This document shows positions 23,484 through 36,762 of a stretch of DNA of 64,000 bases, in pieces. The notes below the pieces were generated by a model. It ran no database searches and was not told the origin of the DNA. It worked only from the letters and a program-made list of their open reading frames with translations. The stretch is from Bigelowiella natans CCMP2755. Its lineage: Eukaryota > Cercozoa > Chlorarachniophyceae. The stretch covers positions 128,501 through 192,500 of the forward strand of contig ADNK01000862.1 in assembly GCA_000320545.1 (NCBI GenBank), in the 5' to 3' direction. The stretch's first letter is position 1. Each line of letters starts with the position of its first letter. A program made the translations under genes and the position numbers.

Positions 23484-26400
23484 ATGGCCAGCGAGCAGTA
23501 TATTGAAAAACAGGTAGTCGACCGAAATTGAGAGCTACAATTCGTGGATCGAACATAGTCAGAATAGGAGTTAGGGGGAATTAAGATTGGTGGATAAATT
23601 TTAGGTTGGGATCTTCCAAGAAGGGTTGGACCAAATCCTGAGCTCGTACGACCGAGCTAGAAAGAATCCGAAAACATGCTCAGGTAAAGAACTGGCATCA
23701 CCGACTAATTCCATGTAGCCCATTGGCCATCATCTAGAAGACAAACTAAGTGTTTCTTTTTGTTACATTAGTTGGATTCGGAATCCAGAGCTCGAACGCA
23801 GCAATCAACATACGACGAAGACTGAAAGTATGGCTGAAGAAAAATACATATGATCTTGACAAAAAAATCAAGGGTGGGCCTTATGAAGCAGCAATGCGTT
23901 TCGCAGCTGAGAGACTGTACAGGTGAGAGCTGAGATGATGCAGTTGGCTGCACACTGGATTTATGAGATTTATTTTTCGTTGATTCCGTTAGATTGAGGG
24001 CTTACAGCGAAGCAAGGCAATGCTATGGGATGATACTGAGGAGCTTCTTATCTGTATGAAACTTAATCTATATCGTTTCACAAGACCTCTACACCCTGCC
24101 CCTTCATATATTCATGAAAATCATAATTCGATCATGTTTCATGCTCGCATTCCCATGTAAGAATATAAATTGATTATGTACACTTGTAGCGCACTGACGA
24201 CTTCAGCGTCGTTTCCACCCTGGATATCGTCCGGTCAATAGAGGCGAAAATTGCAGAGGAGAAGAAGAGCAAGGGACAGCTTCAGGACCTTAAGTATTTC
24301 CTCTAACAATCATAATGCAATTCACAATTTTCTTTTATTAAGAAAATCTTGCTCCAAACAAAATATAATAGAAAATTATCGGGGGCGCTGTTCATGAGGG
24401 CAATGTCTGCGTTCTACGACACGATTTCGGAAGACCCAAACCTGTTGGAGCAGAGAAACTTCGATGCTGTTATGGGTAAGTGCTATATATAACCGTTTGT
24501 TAATCTTCTATTCCCTTATCCCAGTGATTTTTTATTTTAGCATGCCTTGAAGCTATAAGACACACCATACAGCTAATTCTCAATGTGGGTGATGAAGAAC
24601 ACTGTCATCTGCTCTACAATGGGAGCTGCCATATGTTCGAACTTGTGAATGCAATGACGCCCTTCAGTCGTCCACTGAAGATCGTTGAGTTTCTCACCTT
24701 TAGCGTGATAAGCATAGAGACCAGTGTTCCCCTTCTCACCGCGAGGTACGTGCCCTGGCGCACTCGACTCTACATCGCTATCGCCAAGCTATACCATCAA
24801 GCCGGGAAAATTCAAGCCGCACTAAATACGATTACATCCGAGAAGTATGGAGGATTGCCCAAGGTGCTGAATCTGAAATCTCTAGAGAACATCGACGGTA
24901 ATATCCCAATACAGAAGGCCTACACAATAGACATGTGCCAGCGTGCGCTCGAGAGCGAGAAGTTTAAGTACACTGCCCTGCTCGAGGCACCGGACAAAGA
25001 TAAGATAAAAACGATGATCACTGGGTTCTGCAAGACGGAGCAGCATGCGATATATACCCTCGCACAGACGTGTGTTGATCCACGCAGGAAGATTGTCCTT
25101 AATAAATTTGCTGGGTTCGGAAAACATCCGAGCTTTGACCAGGCGAATCCATATGAAGACGAGCAAACGGCCCTGACAAGGCTTGTCGATGCCGCTTTCG
25201 AGCGCGCCATGCCGTTCCTCAAAAAGCTCGCTTCCTACTTGCTGCCTGACTATAAAACAGGGGACGATGAGGACGAAGGCGCACCCAAGATGAAAATAAC
25301 TCACTACGAAGCCCAAAAGTTTGAGCGCAACGTACCACTTACCACGCACATGAGTCTGGTCCGCAGCGCCTTTTCTGTACGAGCATGGGCACAATTTAAG
25401 GAGTTGGTCGAGATTGCATTGATCCGTCTGGATCAGCACGAATATCTGAGCAGCCTCGTCATTCAGAAGATCCTGCCCATCGAACAAGTAACAGCGGAGG
25501 ATATTGCCGCGTGGCAATACGAGTGCCACATGCTCCAAAGTCTTGCACCCATGTGCGACTGTAAGGTGGATGAGGAGAGCGCGCTCAAACTTATTGAAAG
25601 TATGAACGCAGCACTCAAGGGGAATGTGGCGCTCCAGCGTCACGGTGAGATATACGAAGACACTGCGTACTTTCTCTGGACCCTACCAGTGAAAGTATGG
25701 ATCCGACAGCTCAACAAGCTCGAACTTGCATTAAATTCCAAAGAGACTCCAGCGAACGAGGTTGGCGGCTTGAGAGAGAAATGGAGCAGTAAACGCGATC
25801 TCTTGGTCAAGTCCTTGATGGCTATGCATGAGACTTTCCATCGCCTCGACTATGCAGACGCTCTGGCTCGCTGCGGCGTCGCTTTGGAGGTGGTGGAGCT
25901 CCTGCAGCTCTGCAAGAACGTCAAAGGGCGCAGACGGGCGCAGCGCGTCTGCGAGGAAACTCTGCATTTTATTCAGAAGAAAAGTAGTGCCGACGTAATC
26001 CGACTGACAAAAATTGATGGGTTTGGCCTTGTAAAGTGCATCAGATCAGACTTTGATATGCGAGTGAGAATCCCTCCATTCCACCCCCTGCTCCCGAGAA
26101 CCCAGGCGAGTCGTGTTCAGCGCGACCTTCCCGTGCCGACCTCACGAGCAGCCAACATGCTAGCTTCGTATCACACTTCGCTACTTTTTAAATACTTCAA
26201 GCTCACACTGGCAGTTGGATTCGATAGGGCAACGAAGAAAGCCAGGACAGAGTAAGATTTCTCTTCTGTTTTGAGCCAGATATTCATGATGATAGTAGTA
26301 GTTTCGTAGTAGCTATTTGAGGCTTTCATAAGATATTCTACTGTCTCTCGTTCTCTCTCTCGCTCTCTCCTTTGTAACTTGTAACTATTCTCTCCAAATA

Positions 26401-29400
26401 TCCAATCCTTATTCATGTACCATTGGTCCTTGTTCGTCCTAGGTACAAGACATTAGTTGACGAGCAGACCTACATGGCACCATTCAAATCGACCTTCCAT
26501 CCGATGACTGCGCAGCTGAAGCTTCCGGAGACATCAAAGAGCATCGAGAACCATCTCATTAAGCTCTGTGGCACAAATAGCACCTGGAAGGCGCTACTGT
26601 TTATCCAGATTGCATCATTCCGCCGCGAATGTCACGAGCAGCATGAGCTCCTGCTAAAGGCCTCTCAGTGCCTTCGTGCCGCTGAGGAGGAGGAGCGACA
26701 TATGCTCACGCGCGTGGGTATATCATTGGTAGATACAAGAGAAACTCCGACATTCGCCCAGCAGTTTCTGCTTAAACGGCCCACGCCTCCGAGACATGCT
26801 GAAGTAGAAATTGAGAAGATTGTGCATTCATCAGAAGGAGATGAGGCAGGCAAGGGAGACGAATACGACAGAAAGTCGTCGTCGAAGATTCTTCCGGCGC
26901 CATTGCTGGTGACACGGAGTTTGTACAGCGTTGTCCTACGGCCTATCATTCCGCAGTGGTACATCAACCGGTTTCGTCTTCGCGGGTTCATCGTGTATGG
27001 TAAAGAAGCGAGCACGGGGACCAACGTTTCTCAAATCGACTGCGAGCTCCTTGGGACTGGAGTCGAGCACCAGCTGCCGCCCAAAGGTGCCAACATGGTA
27101 GATGTGGAAGTATCATGCCTGGATATCAACACCCCTTACTCATTCGCCGTGGTTGGGGTGAACAAAGACGGCGAGATCGTGGCGGACCGTGGGGCCATCG
27201 GAGCGACATCCAAGCCAATCCAAACTGCCCTTCCCGTACCGCTGCATACGTGCTGGGGGTTTCTAGCGGTCGCGGCGGCCAAGGCGAACTACCCAGCGGT
27301 AGCGGGATTTCTGGATAAAGCTCTTCATCGCTTCGCCCGCGGACGGTGCCAGGTTGAATGCATACCGACCGCTTGGAAGGACCGCCTGCACTTCCAAATG
27401 CTGGATTCTCGGGCCATTTACCTCGCTCCAGAGCCCAACCTGCACCTTCTGGTGAAGCTGCTGCTGTTGCGCTCTGACACATACGATTCCAAAGTGCCCT
27501 CCCTCAAGAGCGGTAAATATGTGTCGCCTATCGGACACGTCGAGGGCCACGTGCTTAGACAGGCCCGCCCCCTCCTTCTGGCGCTCCAGGTGGCCATGGT
27601 CGCCCGAGACGAGGAAGTCGCGAGTAGTATCATCGAGCGCATCTACAACCATATCGTGCAGATATTACCGGATTGCGAGCGATCGGGGTTGGGCCAAGCC
27701 ACCCTTCAGGTCCTCATTCCATGTTATATCGGCGCTTCCTTGATCCGCGAGAAGATGGCACCGAGAGATTGGACAGAGTCCTTCAACGCCGCTACAGCAC
27801 GTGTGCTGTTCGAGCTTACCAAGCTTTATCGAGGACTCGGCGAGTCGTCATCCCAAGGGGATAAGGATAGTAATATTATGACCCGTTTCATCAAACGCCA
27901 TCTCTCGCACCTACAGAGGGCCTCTATCGAGGATGAGAAGGAAGCGGCGGCTGCCAAGGAGAAGGCTGCAAAGCTCCAAGAGGACTTTAAGAAGCGCCGA
28001 GCAGAGGCACTTGAGGAAGCCAAGCAGGAAATTGAAGCTATCCAAAAGGAGCGAGAAGAAGAGAAGAAGAAGCGGGAGGAGGCAGGGGGAGGCAAGAACG
28101 ATGAAGAAGAGCATGAGGACGACGATATGCTTACAGCGGAGGAAATTGCCGCACAGCGCGTACCGGACGTTGATATATCCTTCGACCCAGACCGCCGCAG
28201 CTGCTATCGGTGCATATCTGAAGACAGGGCGCTTGCCATCTTCCTCATTCTCCTTGACAATGAAGCACTCAGCAAGGAAGGTAGCGAGCTCTGCAAGGTC
28301 AGTTGGGCCTCATGGTTGCGATTTAGCAAGAATACCCTGCGTGCCGCAGGCTTCGACGAGAGACTTGAGGGTTGGAAAATGAAGAAAAACGAGGGAGAAG
28401 ATGACTTTGAGGCCCAGATATTCGAAGCGATGCAGAAGGCAACTAGAACTGGCGGTGGGAAAGAGGGTACCCTGGACGATGTACACGCCAAATTGTCACA
28501 GAAGAAGGAACATGTGCAATACCCCATGCTCCTTGCGAGGCTCTGCAGCACCCTGCTTCTCACTTCCACCGATTCAGTGGAAGGGGACGCTGCCTCCTCA
28601 ACCTACTCCAAGGCTTTAGGATGGCTCCAAGGGCAGAACGGTGGTGATAGTAATGTACCCCCCCTCCAGCTTCAAAACCCTTCTCTGCGCTACGATGCAC
28701 TTGCTGCGGTTCACGAGCAGATAAAACGTGTCGTAGCAGAGCATGGGCCATGCACACCCACTGTAGCGATTGATACGGGAGTGAGCTCGTCGGACTGGAT
28801 GCACAACTTCGTGGTTACCGGGCGCGTAAAGCCGACCTTCGACCCAGCCGGTATCGTGCACAAGTGCGGACCAAGCTCCGACGACCCCAATGGTGGAGGC
28901 TTCTTGCTGGTGTTTCGCAAAGGCCACCTCTGCTTCAGGTTCGCAGGGCAGCCATGGATCAAGGGACCAGCCATGAACATGGGGGAATGGAACAATTTCT
29001 CCTGCGAGTACAACCGAACCCACCTCACGCTCACGTGCAATGCGACCTCAAGCAAGGCTGAGGCTGGCCTGATCGCCTTCAACACCGTGCAGCTCCGCTT
29101 CGCCTTGGGAGACTTTGGAAAGCATTTTCGCGGTGAGATTCATGGAATCAAACTCGTCCGCGGCGAGACGATGGCTCATCAGCAGACAGCAACAGCCGAT
29201 GTCGAGGAGAAAGAAAAAGAGGAGGAAAAGAAAGATGGAGAGGAAAGCAAAGACAACGCAGAGAAGACAACGCAGAAACTGACAGCATACCAACTACTGT
29301 GGTTGAGTGAAATCGAGCGCCTTAAAGCCATTTGCTCACAGGAGAAGCTTATTCGCCTTCGCTGCACCAACCGGCAAGCTCTTTGGGAGATCGTAAAGGC

Positions 29401-30392
29401 TAGTGGAGACTCGACGGCAGCGGTAGATGAAGGCGACAAGAAGAAGGGAGGAAGCGATGGAAAAAGTGAGGGCTCAAACGAGGAGATCCCGTCCAAAGGG
29501 CAGATTCTTAGCACTCTCGTCTACGGGTGTGTTGGCATCGACGAGCACGTGGACTGGGGCGCTCTTGAGTCCGATGACCTTGGCGTAGAGTGGCGTAAGA
29601 TGACCGATTTCGCTGCCTCCCACTCCCTCGCTCCACAGCGAGCGAAGAAAGAGAATAAAGATGGGGAAGGTGACCAGGATGCAGAGGGAAAAGGAGAAGA
29701 GAAGAAGACTGAGGAAGAGAAAAACGATGGAGATGGAGAAACGGCAGAAATGAAACAAGAAGACCCCGTCTCCAAAGCTGCAGCGATGAAGGAGCTTCTT
29801 CGCAAGAAGTTCAAACCGATGCATGTGGCGGAGGTCCTTGTGGCGATTGATATCTGGCGGAGCGCCTCCGTAGCCTGTATGGCTGCCAGCTCAGCACGTG
29901 CGTGGATTCAGCTACAGAATACGGTGCGTGTATTCTGGAACTCTATATCATCTATGCGAGCCAGACCCTACCGCGTGGCACAGCTTTCAAGGATAGAGGG
30001 TGCTCTCCGTCAGCAGGGGGGAAAGAAAGGAGATGAAAATGCTAAGAGCAATCATGCTGCGCCTGTTGTAGAGCACTTGCGAAGGATGGGCGAGGCAATC
30101 CTCGAAATGCTGGCTAGACTGTCGGCTGCAGCCGAAGAGGAGGAGAAGGAGGAGGAGATGGAAGGGGGGGAAGAAAGGAAGAAGCATGACAATCAAAACT
30201 CCCCCTCCACGTCATCAACCTGTTACCCTTCTATTGTTGTGCAAAATAGTCCAGAGTTCGCATCCGCCAGAGCCCGAGAGCTGGGGCCGTATCCGAGCGT
30301 TAATAATTCTGAGGAGAAGTTGCTCGGCAATAAGTGCAAGGTACTTGACTGCGTTTACTGGCACTTTCTTCCCTCACACTCTGTAGCAAAAC

Positions 30393-30453
<61 letters not shown>

Positions 30454-33400
30454 ACTTGAGTCACACGATGGCTCTGTTTATTTTGCGTAATCACCGTTGT
30501 TGTCGTTGTCGTCGTCGTCATCCTGTCTCTCAGATGTGGAAAGATGAGTGGCGACTCGCACAGCCAGGGCATGGAGAGCTTCAACTCAATGTTCTTCCTG
30601 ATGGCGCTAGCAGTGATGGCGGCGAAGAGGGGGGAAAGGAGAAGCAACAGCTCCCTTTTGTATGCCTAGGGATAAGTGGCGCCAAGTCTATAGGATCGAA
30701 TTCATATATCATTGAGATATCGGGTGGCTCCTGCAGGCTGCTACGTCAGTCCGTAGGTTACACTCCCCAGGAACGCGTAGTACTCAAGGAAGTTGGGTAC
30801 GGCGGCGATGACGACATCGATCTCAAAAGCGGAGGCACCGGCGGTCTCTTCTCCATCCGTGTCGACTCTGAGCGAGTTGTAGTTTCAGTGAGAAAGAGGA
30901 GTAGTTCTTCCTCTTCTGCTGCATCGCAATCATCGTCATCGTCGACATCGTCCGATGGGAGCAGTGGCTATCGCGAGTTGCTGACTTACACAAGCGCAGA
31001 GATCAAGGGAAAGCGGCTAACTTTCTTCTCCCTAGGCGGCAATGCGGTCGTCTACAAGCAAATTACCATGCTTCCCTCCACAGATCCTCTGCAAGTCGTT
31101 CCTTCGCATCCGAGGAAGCTGGAAGATTATCGGGTTGAACAGATATCTCTCAATAATCATCTCGTTACCGTGGAGGACTCAGCTGCTGTTCACTGGTTGC
31201 TAGAATGATTACTGATCCAATTGAGAATCGGAATGTTGATCTTTACATTTAGTGTCAATTGTAAACATCGCCCACAAATCAACATCATCGTCATCGTCAT
31301 CACCATCATCATCATCATCATCATCATCAATATCATCATTATCATTATCATCATTATCATCAACTCTAGATGTAGTAATGAACATTTTCACCATATAGGT
31401 ACACCAGCCATCCAACTCTGAGCCCGCAGCTGGAATGGATATCCAATGTAATCCTCTTCATTCTGGAGGTGCTGTTCCATGACGAGAGGTGGGAGCAGCT
31501 CGTTGAGCTAGGGTTGGCGTTCAACCACCTTACTGAGAATATTGAAGAACGTCGAGTGACCAAGCTGCTCGTCTTTGCGCAAAGAGAGCTCATGACACGA
31601 GCGACCGCGAAGCGGGATGAGTCGGCTTTCGAGCTGAAAGAGCTAACCGACAACATGGAGTCAAAAGAGAAGGCAATTCTGAAGAGGAAGCAGCAGCTTC
31701 GATCGCAGCGAGGGAAGAAAGAGCAGGACCGCCTTCTTGCTGAAGAACGCGCTGCCTTCGAGGCTAAACGCGCCGTCATCGTACCTGAGCTTGAGGCTCG
31801 AACGATCGTTTCCCGGCACGCTCAGGATACCTACCAGCAGTTCATCAATGAGGCAACAGTGATTGAGCGCGAGATGCGGAAGTTCCTTCTCGTGCTCGAG
31901 AAGGCGCGCTATTATCTTACGCAACACAGCACGCACAACATTGACCAAGCAGCGACGGCTATCGAAGGTTTCGGCGTTGCCACTATTATATCCGGCTCTG
32001 AGGGAGCAGGAGAAGAGAAAAGCGGCGGCAGCGTGGTCAGTGGGGCGACGCGGCCGGTAACAAAGGCCTCAACCATGACAGGGTGAGTGAGGAATGATTA
32101 GTCCCTCTTTTTTGCATCTCTATCCCTCCTGTTCTCTGCCATACATGCTCATGAATGTTCACGCGTATATACTCACACACGTATGCTACTCAGGACTCGG
32201 CCTTCATCTGCTGCCTTGGTATCGAGCGCGCGTGTCGCTCGGACGTACAAGCAGAGCATTCAACAGCTCCGCCAGAAGCGTGAGAGCGTGCTTATGTCAC
32301 GTGCGCTCCTTGAGCTTGGCTCATTCTTCTTCAGCAAAAATGAGATCGATTCCGCAAGCCAGCAGTGGAAAGCTGGTGTAGACTGCATCTTCCTCACGCT
32401 CGATGCAGCTTCTGTGAGGCGCAAGATCATGTACTCCTCTCCATCGTCCCTGATACCCGAGTTCGCATCGCATACCAGCAACACCGCCACCCAGACGCTC
32501 CCCATCTATCCGTTATATCTTGCTTTAGCAGGCCTCAGGCCGGAGGATGTTTTCGACAACGATGATGACAACGACTACTTCTTCTACCAGGACAGAGGCG
32601 GGACGCCTGAGGGAGGTAACAAGAAAGCTGATCAGGGACTTGTGGAGCGCTTTGGCTTCTGGAATTGCGTCACAGGAATGATGCTCCTTGCTACGGCGGC
32701 CAGCCATACGTGCGCAGAAAACGTGCAACAGCGCCTCGATAACGTACTATTCGGTGCCGCTCTGGGCGCCAGCCTCTTCGCCGGGTCACTGCAGCATCCA
32801 GTGCGATTGTGTGACTTCAAGGCACACAGCCAGCCGCTGGATCTCTGGCCTGGTTTTGGCCCACATCTATTCGCAGACGAATCACGACTCCGCGTTGGCC
32901 AGTTGATGGACACGTGCCGATTTCTTGCCGACGAGCTGGTGCGGGTGACGCTGCCTATCCGCGCATTGCCCATACTAAGTCTGTACTCCTACCTCTCATC
33001 CAGCATCTGCCGCAGCCTCATGGACCATCTCATCTCGCGTGTTCTCCGTTGCGAAGCACTCGTGGATGCCGGATTTCTCTCTGAAGTCTTTACAGAGTAT
33101 ACTGCTATCATACGGGGCGCCAATCTTCCGACCACCCTCCCGTTCCCAGGCGGCGGGGGGTTCTCTGTCCGAGAGATGCTGCTAGGAGAAGGGGCAGCAG
33201 AAGAAGGTCAGAAACAGCAGCAGCATAAGTACTGTGATGATCTAAGCCCAGGAGAGAATAAGGCAGCAGTTGACTGGCTCCTTGGGGGCGGCGACGAGAG
33301 CGGTGGTGCCGAACCTTCAGCAAAGATAAAAAAACTGTATGGGTCACTTCTTGTAAACCGTGTGCGTGCGGTGCGAGCTAAAATGCTTGCCAAGATTGCT

Positions 33401-36369
33401 CACAATATAAATACACTCCGGCGCTATGAGGCAGGCGATGTCGCCAGCGAAGAGGCAAAGCTGCAGCAGTCTTGTTTTGAGGAAGCAGTAAAGATCTATC
33501 ACGAGATCATAGACGCTACTAACCCCAGCAAAGCTGAGGAAGAAAAGGAAGAAGATCAGGATTCAGCTCCGCCTACACAGCAGCGTTATTCCATTCACAA
33601 CCTTCATATGCAGATTCGTTGCCTCCTTGCATGCGCCGAGGTGGAAGAAGCTCGCTTGCTCTTATCTAATGCTGTAGAGCTTGTGGAGCGCGCCGCAGAC
33701 CTGCTTGCCCAGGCTGACGAATCTATCGAAGCAAAGAATTCAAAGAAGCTGCCTCCTCGACGCGAAAGCCTTTCACGTGCTGCGCCGGGAATAAGGGACT
33801 GGAATGAGGTGAAGATGATGCTGTTGCGACTCCTCATGAAACAAGGTCGAATGGAGGAGGCTCAGGCCTTAATATCCGCAATCGCTCCTAATGTTGATCG
33901 TGTCCATGACTCCGCTAGCCTCACGCAAATAGAATTAGCGCGGTTAGCCATGCAGATGTTTAAGGGAGCTCCTCTCCAAGAAACTCTTTCTACGGCTGGG
34001 CGGCTCTGGGAGCTTTTCACCGCGAGCTGCGTCGACCCCGTCCCGGAGTTCATGAAGAGCATTAGTCTCAAGAAGAAAAAGCGAAAGCACAAGCAACAGA
34101 AAAATGGGATTGAGGAGGCTGCAGGCTCATTGACCCAGCTCAAGTGGGTACGTTTGCCAGCAGTCTCCGAAATGCCTACGCTAGGGTTTCAATATGGGCG
34201 TGGTCTTATGTTCCTCTCTCATACGTTGGCCAGCCTGTACAACCTCTGTGGTGAGGATCATGATGAAGGCAAGGATGAAGGGAAAGGGGAAGGGGGAGGA
34301 GGAGGAGCAGGACGCGGCATCAAATGGGATACACTTGTTGTAGCGGAGCAAGCAGAGCTCATGTTTCAGATAGTTTCAAGCACGTTTGGTGTCGATATCT
34401 CCCCTGCCTTAATGGCCGACTTGCAAGAGAGCTTCGACAGGAAGGTAGCAAAGACCCTAGTCGCTGCAGATGATGCATCGCTAGAGGAGGAGGAAAAGGG
34501 TGGAGAAGGGAAAGAGGAACGCAAGGCGGAGATTGATGCTAGGGCGGAACTGAAACGCGGTGTGAATCCATGCCTGGAGAAATACAGTTCGAAGCCAATG
34601 AAGCTGCCGATCAACATCCACCTTCCATATGTGTTCAACATGGTGGCCAGCACACTCCAGTTCGCCGGTGCGCTCGCAGCGCAGGGACATCTGGAAGAGG
34701 CGCTTGCAAAAGCCGTTTGTGCTGAGAGGTATTCGATGATGTGCGCGTCCGTTGATCCACTTTTCCAAGCTCGATCCAATGCCCTCATCGCCTGCATCTT
34801 GTGGGCACGGGTGGAAACGCTAGCTCAGATCTCCCAAACAAAATCTGCAGAGCGCCACGCCTCCCTCGCTCATATTGAGAGAGGTGCGGCAATTCCGCGC
34901 CCCACGACGAGCAAGCACATGCCCGATCGAACGCTAGAGCAGTCGCACAAGTTGCTGACGGCACAGCTCAGGGAGATAATGAGAAGACTCATTCAAGCTG
35001 CAGAAGCGCATATCGCGTACGACAACGACCTTGATGCAATCCATCTTTGCTTTGCCACTGCAGCCGAGGTTCATAGATTCGCTGCCGACAACCTGGTTTT
35101 GTCTGAAAAGGACAACGACGAAAGAAGGCGGCGGATGATGGCAAAGGAGGTGAGATATCTGCAGAGGACGCGAAGGATGGGCTCTCCCTTCTGATAGACC
35201 CCAATCTTTCCCATTTTTTTATGCTCAAGGCTACCCAAGCCCTCAGGCAGAAGGAACAGTTGGCGAATAGTGTGTGGGGCGGCGGCAACAGTGGAGGTGA
35301 TGCGATGGCCACAAGTCCCTTGCAAAATGTCGACCAGCTGCCGATGTTTATTGTCAATGAGATCAAAGAGATTGGTACCCTCAACCAGGCACTCTGCAAA
35401 GCCCAGTTGGTGCAGGGTGGGAAGGGTAGCCGCAATTCGCCTGACATGGACAAGAAGAAAGGTAAGAATGATCAGGGAGCTATTGAGGTGACATCGCGTA
35501 GAGTACTTCAGTATCTTCAGATGCTTCGCTATCAGAACGCGGCGATCGCTGATACGGCCCACGCTGAAAAGGTTTTGCTCGATCAGAAGGTCTGCGCGCT
35601 ACACCACTATTTGGTGACGAATTTCGCCCCTTACAAGGAACGGTGCTGCTTTGAGGCTGCAGCGCTCCAATACAGTGCTGAGCCCTCGCTTCCTCCCAGC
35701 CTGAAGGGAGGGGAGGGGAGTTTCAACGACTGGAAGGAAGCATGTACAAAGCCAGGCTTTGTGTGCGTACAATGGGTGCATCCGAAGGCAGAGACCTTCA
35801 GGACCTGTGTGGGGCCTACAGACTGTGCAACTACTTCCGGGCGTGTATCTATGATCTACTTGATTGTGTCCGCTGCAGCAGAAGCCAAGGAGGGAGCAGA
35901 AGGTGACGATAGTCAGCAGCAACAAAGACAGCGCGGCTGCGCGTCCTTCCCACGGGAGGCAGTCGTTGATATATGTAACTTGGCCGGGGATATACGGGTG
36001 CTGATCGAAGAGGAGCAGCAAGAGAAGCAACACGCAGATGTCTCCGGGTTTAGATCAACTGCGATTGAGCGCAAGCGGAGGATTGACCAGCAGACGGAGA
36101 TGTTCAGCGCTCTGATGCAAAAGATTGCGCTGCTAATGACAGGCTCTTCTACGGATACGTGTCGAGGATATCTCGCCGAGGAGGAAATGAAGGCTGCGTG
36201 TGATAAATTATTTAGTAATGAAGAAGAAGCAATAAGACTGCGCAACATTCTGCAGATAGAGAAGTCCTTCCAGGTTGGCCTTGGAGCCGCGATTGTTAAC
36301 GATGACCTACAGAAAGTGCTGGCTCGTTTGCTTAGAGCGCGTGGGGCTGCCGCCAGTAGCAACTCGTAG
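23484..36369 (+). CDS. CFAP54: CFAP54, central-apparatus (C1d) protein of cilia and flagella
   Basis: Exons: 23484-23513, 23605-23683, 23772-23922, 24008-24053, 24190-24293, 24372-24475, 24541-26251, 26443-30340, 30534-31195, 31399-32082, 32194-35149, 35230-36369. The total is 11,565 bases, 3,854 residues plus stop, larger than the human protein (about 3,100). The N-terminal region LLYNGSCHM...SVPLLTARYVPWRTRLY (near 24600-24780) matches the CFAP54 N-terminal family, and a fibronectin-III-like block (26930-27230) with PYSFAVVGVNKDG occupies the place expected in CFAP54. A long charged coiled coil lies at 27900-28130, a LamG-like beta domain at 28790-29165 and helical repeats after 31399. Family role: C1d projection of the central pair, needed for motility. 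The ATG at 23484 follows from exon phases. A CT/CA repeat (30391-30450) fills most of intron 8. The donor after 31195 (GTTGCT) is the least certain. An AATAAA lies at 36485. Confidence 0.88.
30391..30450. repeat. (CT)n(CA)n compound repeat in CFAP54 intron 8
   Basis: Lies between the donor at 30341 and the acceptor at 30532-30533. Reading through it gives a false Ser-Leu/Thr-His extension. Confidence 0.95.
31280..31365. repeat. (ATC)n repeat in CFAP54 intron 9
   Basis: Imperfect ATC/ATT trinucleotide repeat within intron 31196-31398. Confidence 0.9.
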
Positions 36370-36668
36370 CATTAATAAGCTGGCGATGGTTAAGAACTTT
36401 CATGTCATTCAGAGGCAGAATGTGTACATGCATTGCTACTACTACCTGCACAATCGTGTGAGATGAAAGCTTGACCATGCAGGCAATAAATTCAGCTACA
36501 TTGTTCAAACTAACATGCTAGTGATGACGACACCTCCGTGAAGGAATCTCATCAACTCTGAAACCCAATGGAGAAACACATTTTGTGCATGATAGACATG
36601 CAGCGGCTACAGCGCTGAGGTTACACATCTATTTGTCTCTTCTAATATGTACATATGTATACATATAC

Positions 36669-36709
<41 letters not shown>

Positions 36710-36721
36710 AATACATATATG

Positions 36722-36762
<41 letters not shown>

